This document shows positions 7,547-10,445 of a stretch of 10,445 nucleotides of DNA, piece after piece (position 1 is the stretch's first letter; every line of letters starts with the position of its first letter). Source of the DNA: Prolixibacteraceae bacterium (lineage in GTDB: Bacteria > Bacteroidota > Bacteroidia > Bacteroidales > Prolixibacteraceae); contig JAFGDX010000185.1 of assembly GCA_016931875.1 (NCBI GenBank), positions 1-10,445 on the forward strand, in the 5' to 3' direction. The notes below the pieces were generated by a model that made no database searches, was not told the DNA's origin, and saw nothing but the letters and a program-made list of their open reading frames with translations. A program made the position numbers and the translations under genes.

Positions 7547-7639
7547 ATGTATTTTCTTCGAATAATGATTCTCCTGGTTATAATTTTTCTGATAATTTTT
7601 ATTGTTTGGGGAATCAAAAATAACCGCAATAAATTCTGA
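7547..7639 (+). CDS. Possible 30-residue single-pass membrane peptide
   Basis: ATG at 7547 to TGA at 7639 encodes a peptide of 30 residues. It begins MYFLRIMILL, continues as an almost uninterrupted hydrophobic helix to about residue 22 (ending FIVWG), and ends with the basic tail IKNNRNKF. This is the layout of a small membrane protein with the positive end inside. A promoter-like element lies 40 bases upstream and no Shine-Dalgarno is seen. AT-rich DNA often encodes Ile/Leu/Phe runs by chance, so this may be spurious. I recognise no family. Confidence 0.25.
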   Translation: MYFLRIMILLVIIFLIIFIVWGIKNNRNKF

Positions 7640-7818
7640 ATAAACTATGGGAAATTCAACAGTAATAATTTGTTTTGTCCCGCCTGAACCGGAATGCTTT
7701 TCGGAATTTGTGACGAATAAAAATTGAAAACAGATTTCTATTTTTTGAATAAGTGTCTTGAAAAATATTCAGGTGCCTGCCTGATCCCATAGAATTTTTA
7801 CATTCCGTTTTACATCAA

Positions 7819-7843
7819 AACTCCCCAGCCTTACCGGGGAGTT
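7819..7843 (-). terminator. 8-bp perfect hairpin downstream of the nucleoside transporter
   Basis: AACTCCCC (7819-7826) and GGGGAGTT (7836-7843) are exact inverted repeats with a 9-base loop. On the minus strand the stem runs into TTTTGATG, a short T-tract, about 105 bases past the transporter stop. It could terminate that unit. Its GGGGAGTTGAAG edge resembles GGGAGTTGAGG in the valS repeat, so it may instead be a member of the same dispersed repeat type. Confidence 0.5.
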
Positions 7844-7946
7844 GAAGTTGGTCAGTGAAAAATTTTTAACACTTAACTAACTAAACCTGATTTTCAGACC
7901 CAAGGAATTCAAAAAGGTTTAATCATAAATATCATTATTGTTGATT

Positions 7947-9407
7947 CTATCCCATAATCATCCCGATAATGGTAGCACTCATAAGCGAGGCAAGCGTACC
8001 TGCCACCAATGCCGGCACCCCGTATTTTGAAAGGAGGACCCGGCGTCCGGGAGCCAGTGCTCCAATACCGCCAATCTGTATCCCTATGGAAGAGAAGTTG
8101 GCAAAACCACATAAAATGTAGGTAGCCATAATAACCGATTTGGTTTCGGTGAAAATGCCGGAAGCTTTTAAATCGGCAAGGCTGATGTACCCGATAAATT
8201 CAGTCAGAATCAGTTTTTCACCCAGCAAGCGGCCTACAGTTATAATATCTTCGGGGCAAACCCCAATCAGCCACATCAGCGGGGCAAAGGTATATCCCAG
8301 AATAAACTGCAGCGAAAGGCCATCGTAGCGCCCGTTGGTGCCTTGGGCAATTGCCTCGTTCAGTGTTGTCCATTCGCCAATTTTCCCCACAATAAAATTG
8401 AACATGGCAATAAAAGCAATAAATGCCAGCAACATGGCAGCAACATTCACCGCCAGCTTTACTCCTTCGCTGGTTCCGTTGGTAATGGCATCCAAAACAT
8501 TGCTGCCAATTTTATCGCGGCTCACTTCAATTTGTTTGTTTATCTCGCTGGTGGGGGGAACAAGCATTTTCGAAAAAATAATTGCTGCCGGCGCTGCCAT
8601 AACCGAAGCCGTTAACAGGTGCTTTGCAAACTCGAGCCGCAGCATCGGGTCGTCTCCGCCCAGCAGCGCGATGTAAGCCGCCAAAACTCCTCCTGCCAAA
8701 GTTGCCATTCCACCGGTCATCACCAGCAAAATTTCCGATTTGCTCATTTTTTCGAGGTAAGCTTTTATCATCAGCGGCGATTCGGTTTGGCCAAGAAAAA
8801 TGTTTCCGGCAACCGAAAGCGCTTCGGCACCCGAAATCTTGAGCGCTTTGGTAAATACCCATGCCAGCCCGTAAACCACTTTCTGAATGATTCCCCAGTA
8901 AAACAAAAGACTGGTTAAGGCTGAAAAGAAAATAATGGTTGGTAAAACCTGAAATAAAAAGATGTACCCGTACGTGTTTGCATCCATCAAATCGCCCAGC
9001 AAAAAGGTGCTTCCTTCTTTGGTAAAGTCAAGAATTTTAACAAAAATTTTTCCCATAAATTCAAAACCCAGCCTGATAAACGGCACATACAAAACCCCAA
9101 CCGCCAGCAGTACTTGAATTAATAACCCGACAAAAACCGTCCGCCAGGGAATATTCCGGCGGTTTGTACTAAAAACCCAGCCCAGAAAAATAAGCACAGC
9201 CATACCCAGCACACCTCTGAAAATACCGCTTATGGAGAAAGGTTTCTCGCGTTCTTTTGAAAGTAAAAGAACCGAAGTATCCGTTGTATTTTGTGGTGAT
9301 GAGACTTGTTCGGTTTGATTATTTTCGGAACGGGTTGTTTGGGCGGGGGCGGGCTTAACAAATAAAAAGCCGGTAAAAATTACCAGCAATATTATAAAAT
9401 GTTTCAT
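7947..9407 (-). CDS. Concentrative nucleoside transporter (CNT/NupC family) with signal peptide (486 aa)
   Basis: Cation-coupled nucleoside importer of the inner membrane. The nucleoside-binding signatures of the CNT family are present: GQTESP (residues 206-211, base recognition), NGTSEG with E314 (310-315), and CGFANFSSIG (433-442), whose F435, N437 and S440 correspond to F366, N368 and S371 of the Vibrio cholerae CNT. Unlike E. coli NupC, it starts with a cleavable-looking signal peptide (MKHFIILLVIFTGFLFVKPAPA, broken here as residues 1-22, site after APA) and a polar Gln/Asn/Thr/Ser-rich linker to about residue 55 before the first membrane core helix. The linker would be periplasmic. The start lies 11 bases after the bifunctional-nuclease stop, so the two genes are surely co-transcribed. 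Confidence 0.95.
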   Translation of the reverse strand: MKHFIILLVIFTGFLFVKPAPAQTTRSENNQTEQVSSPQNTTDTSVLLLSKEREKPFSISGIFRGVLGMAVLIFLGWVFSTNRRNIPWRTVFVGLLIQVLLAVGVLYVPFIRLGFEFMGKIFVKILDFTKEGSTFLLGDLMDANTYGYIFLFQVLPTIIFFSALTSLLFYWGIIQKVVYGLAWVFTKALKISGAEALSVAGNIFLGQTESPLMIKAYLEKMSKSEILLVMTGGMATLAGGVLAAYIALLGGDDPMLRLEFAKHLLTASVMAAPAAIIFSKMLVPPTSEINKQIEVSRDKIGSNVLDAITNGTSEGVKLAVNVAAMLLAFIAFIAMFNFIVGKIGEWTTLNEAIAQGTNGRYDGLSLQFILGYTFAPLMWLIGVCPEDIITVGRLLGEKLILTEFIGYISLADLKASGIFTETKSVIMATYILCGFANFSSIGIQIGGIGALAPGRRVLLSKYGVPALVAGTLASLMSATIIGMIMG

Positions 9408-9418
9408 TTATCGCTACG

Positions 9419-10012
9419 TTATTTTTTTCGTTTTTTTAATTCGTCGCGAATCACCGAAGCTTTTTCATAATCTTCGTTTCTCACGGCATCTTCCAGCATT
9501 TCATTCAGTTCGTTTAATGAATATTGCGAGTAAGTAGAGGATTCCGGTTCTTCCAAATCATCATCATCGGTGTAACTCCTGACAGGCGAATTCTCATCGT
9601 CAATTTCAAGAACAATTCCGGCCTTTTTTAAAATGTCTTCTGAAGTGTAAATCGGGCATCTGAATCGCAGCGCCAATGCCACCGCATCCGAGGTCCGTGA
9701 ATCAATTTTTACTTCTTTTCCATCCATCTCGCAAAGCAGTTCCGAATAAAAAATGCCTTCTTCCAGTTTATAAATGGTAACTTCCAGCAAGGTTATATTA
9801 AACGCCAGTGCAATGTTTTTTATGAGGTCATGTGTTAACGGACGCGGAGGTTTTAGTCCTTCCAGTTGTATTGCAATTGCCTGTGCTTCAACCGGTCCTA
9901 TAATTATCGGTATTCTTCTTTCCCCATTCTCTTCTGCTAAAACCAACGCATAAGCACCTGATTGTGTTTGACTTACTGAAAGCCCCAAAATGTTCAAACG
10001 AATCTTTTGCAT
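9419..10012 (-). CDS. Bifunctional nuclease (BFN/DUF151) domain protein with C-terminal UVR motif (197 aa)
   Basis: The N-terminal BFN/DUF151 domain covers residues about 5-130. Conserved features are RRIPIIIGPVEAQAIAI (32-48), PRPLTHDL (56-63) and DSRTSDAVALALRFRCPIY (104-122). Plant members of the domain family were described as having both RNase and DNase activity; the role of bacterial members is poorly defined. An acidic linker (about 137-160, DDDDLEEPESS) joins it to a UvrB/UvrC-type UVR helical motif (164-197: LNELNEMLEDAVRNEDYEKA then RDELKKRKK), often a protein-protein contact element. There is no signal peptide, so it is cytoplasmic. It is the first gene of a two-gene unit with the nucleoside transporter, suggesting a shared role in nucleic-acid or nucleoside turnover (inference). 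Confidence 0.92.
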   Translation of the reverse strand: MQKIRLNILGLSVSQTQSGAYALVLAEENGERRIPIIIGPVEAQAIAIQLEGLKPPRPLTHDLIKNIALAFNITLLEVTIYKLEEGIFYSELLCEMDGKEVKIDSRTSDAVALALRFRCPIYTSEDILKKAGIVLEIDDENSPVRSYTDDDDLEEPESSTYSQYSLNELNEMLEDAVRNEDYEKASVIRDELKKRKK

Positions 10013-10044
10013 ATTAATATTTTAGGCTTTTTTTACCGTGAAAG

Positions 10045-10052
10045 CAAATATA
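10045..10052 (-). promoter_or_regulatory. Candidate -7 promoter element for the nuclease-transporter unit
   Basis: The minus strand reads TATATTTG, a perfect TAnnTTTG match, 32 bases upstream of the bifunctional-nuclease ATG. Transcription would start near 10040, with a short leader. There is no clear TTTG at -33. Confidence 0.45.
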
Positions 10053-10148
10053 ACAATCATTTTTGTTTATTGGGGAATAACCGAATTGGAAATATCGGCT
10101 GATAAAACTAACTGACTGATTTTCTTTTATTTTTCAACCAAATGTTTT

Positions 10149-10204
10149 TTTACCAGGAAAACAGAACACACCAAAAAATTCAATTGTCAGACCTGTTTGG
10201 TAAA
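10149..10204. repeat. Imperfect inverted repeat between divergent genes
   Basis: TTTACCA(GGAA)AACAG (10149-10164) pairs with CTGTTTGGTAAA (10193-10204): 12 base pairs with a 4-base bulge and a 28-base AT-rich loop. It lies midway between the minus-strand nuclease promoter and the plus-strand rplU promoter. Role unknown; it could be a protein-binding site or chance in AT-rich DNA. Confidence 0.25.
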
Positions 10205-10263
10205 CCCATAAACAAAAAGAAAAATCCGGCTGTAAAAATCGGTGCAAAGAAAATTCAGTTTTA

Positions 10264-10294
10264 TTTGCTAAATAGTTTAAAATAACTACTTTTG
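10264..10294 (+). promoter_or_regulatory. rplU promoter (Bacteroidota type, -33 and -7)
   Basis: TTTG at 10264-10267, a spacer of exactly 19 bases, and TACTTTTG at 10287-10294 match the Bacteroidota primary-sigma promoter TTTG-N19-TAnnTTTG at both elements. Transcription would start near 10300, giving a leader of about 80 bases before rplU. This is the best promoter in the window, as expected for a ribosomal protein gene. Confidence 0.8.
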
Positions 10295-10299
10295 CAGTC

Positions 10300-10379
10300 C
10301 AAATTTTGAATCGTTCAGGCTCAAAAAGAGAAATCCAGCGGGAATTCCGCCTGACGGTGGTAACATTAAAAGTGAAATT
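10300..10379 (+). ncRNA. Possible structured 5' leader of rplU
   Basis: Within the predicted 80-base leader, TCAGGC (10315-10320) pairs with GCCTGA (10349-10354), and the pairing can extend to flanking CG/CG with one bulge. The overlapping alternative CAGCGG (10336-10341) with CCG(C)CTG (10347-10353) uses the same 3' bases, so the two stems exclude each other. This is the kind of arrangement seen in autoregulated ribosomal-protein leaders, but I cannot match it to a named leader family. Confidence 0.35.
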
Positions 10380-10445
10380 ATGTATGCGATTGTTGAAATT
10401 GCTGGACAGCAATTCAAAGTTGAAAAAGACAAAAAACTTTTTGTA
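10380..10445 (+). CDS. rplU: Ribosomal protein L21, first 22 codons (runs off right edge)
   Basis: The ATG at 10380 opens MYAIVEIAGQQFKVEKDKK, the highly conserved N-terminus of bacterial 50S protein L21, which binds 23S rRNA. The frame stays open to the window end. The start is preceded by the A-rich AGTGAAATT rather than a Shine-Dalgarno, as is usual in Bacteroidota. A strong promoter lies 86 bases upstream. In most bacteria rpmA (L27) follows, outside this window. Confidence 0.95.
   Translation, partial: MYAIVEIAGQQFKVEKDKKLFV

Larger units (their letters stand above)
7326..7946. other. 621-base AT-rich intergenic region
   Basis: This gap lies between the permease start and the nucleoside-transporter stop. 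It contains the cluster promoter candidate, a plus-strand promoter-like site with a 30-codon hydrophobic ORF, and a hairpin at 7819-7843. A 68-codon minus-strand frame (7332-7538) exists, but I do not believe it: it covers the promoter candidate and shows no recognisable protein character. About 7640-7800 holds nothing I can name. Confidence 0.5.

Noticed and set aside
7387..7623. 78-codon plus-strand frame in the same gap
   Set aside because: Its composition looks random (Ser/Asn/Phe-rich), it has no recognisable features, and it overlaps the better-supported small hydrophobic frame.
7647..7727. 26-codon plus-strand frame just after the small membrane ORF
   Set aside because: It is short, has no hydrophobic or motif character and no start signal; probably chance.
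10134..10412. 92-codon minus-strand frame at the right edge
   Set aside because: It runs antisense through the rplU promoter, leader and L21 coding start, so it is a chance frame.
1..10445. Defence system, prophage, CRISPR array, integron or transposon
   Set aside because: Both strands were read for such signs; all recognised genes are metabolic, transport, translation or hypothetical lipoprotein genes, with no array, attachment site or recombinase.

Overview
The window most likely comes from a Bacteroidota chromosome. Start codons mostly lack Shine-Dalgarno sequences. Several intergenic regions carry the TAnnTTTG -7 element of the Bacteroidota primary sigma factor, and one also has TTTG 19 bases upstream. 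The lipoprotein has an acidic stretch right after its cysteine, and the ValS and bifunctional-nuclease proteins look like those of this phylum. A marine or anaerobic Marinilabiliales/Prolixibacteraceae-type host is a guess only. This is ordinary chromosome: I see no CRISPR array, transposase, phage gene, tRNA or rRNA.

Layout, left to right. Bases 1-1491 (minus) are the N-terminal 497 codons of valyl-tRNA synthetase, with an unusual 60-base GC-rich repeat inserted in frame in the editing domain. Next come a strong GCAA-tetraloop terminator (1620-1650) and a surface-type lipoprotein of unknown function (1672-2403). Bases 2710-7325 (minus) hold a tight five-gene cluster. In transcription order it encodes a GntP/DsdX-type permease, a RidA-family deaminase, a fold-type III PLP enzyme of the D-serine dehydratase/D-threonine aldolase family, an M19 (renal-type) dipeptidase and a YdeI/OmdA-like protein. 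Gaps between the first four genes are 11, 11 and 6 bases. A 621-base gap (7326-7946) holds the candidate cluster promoter, a possible 30-residue membrane peptide on the plus strand and a hairpin. Bases 7947-10012 (minus) hold a two-gene unit: a bifunctional-nuclease/UVR-domain protein followed by a concentrative nucleoside transporter with a signal peptide. The right edge (10380-10445, plus) is the start of rplU (ribosomal protein L21), with a textbook promoter and a potentially structured leader.

How the genes work together (inference). The permease would import a D-hydroxy-amino acid or similar substrate. The dipeptidase could release D-residues from dipeptides, for example from peptidoglycan turnover. 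The PLP enzyme has a metal-site HxC pair typical of zinc D-serine dehydratases and would dehydrate the D-amino acid. RidA would then hydrolyse the reactive 2-aminoacrylate-type enamine/imine. The nuclease and nucleoside transporter may form a nucleic-acid or nucleoside salvage unit.

The points most worth a second look are the in-frame repeat in valS, the D-amino-acid cluster, the rplU leader and the small hydrophobic ORF at 7547-7639.
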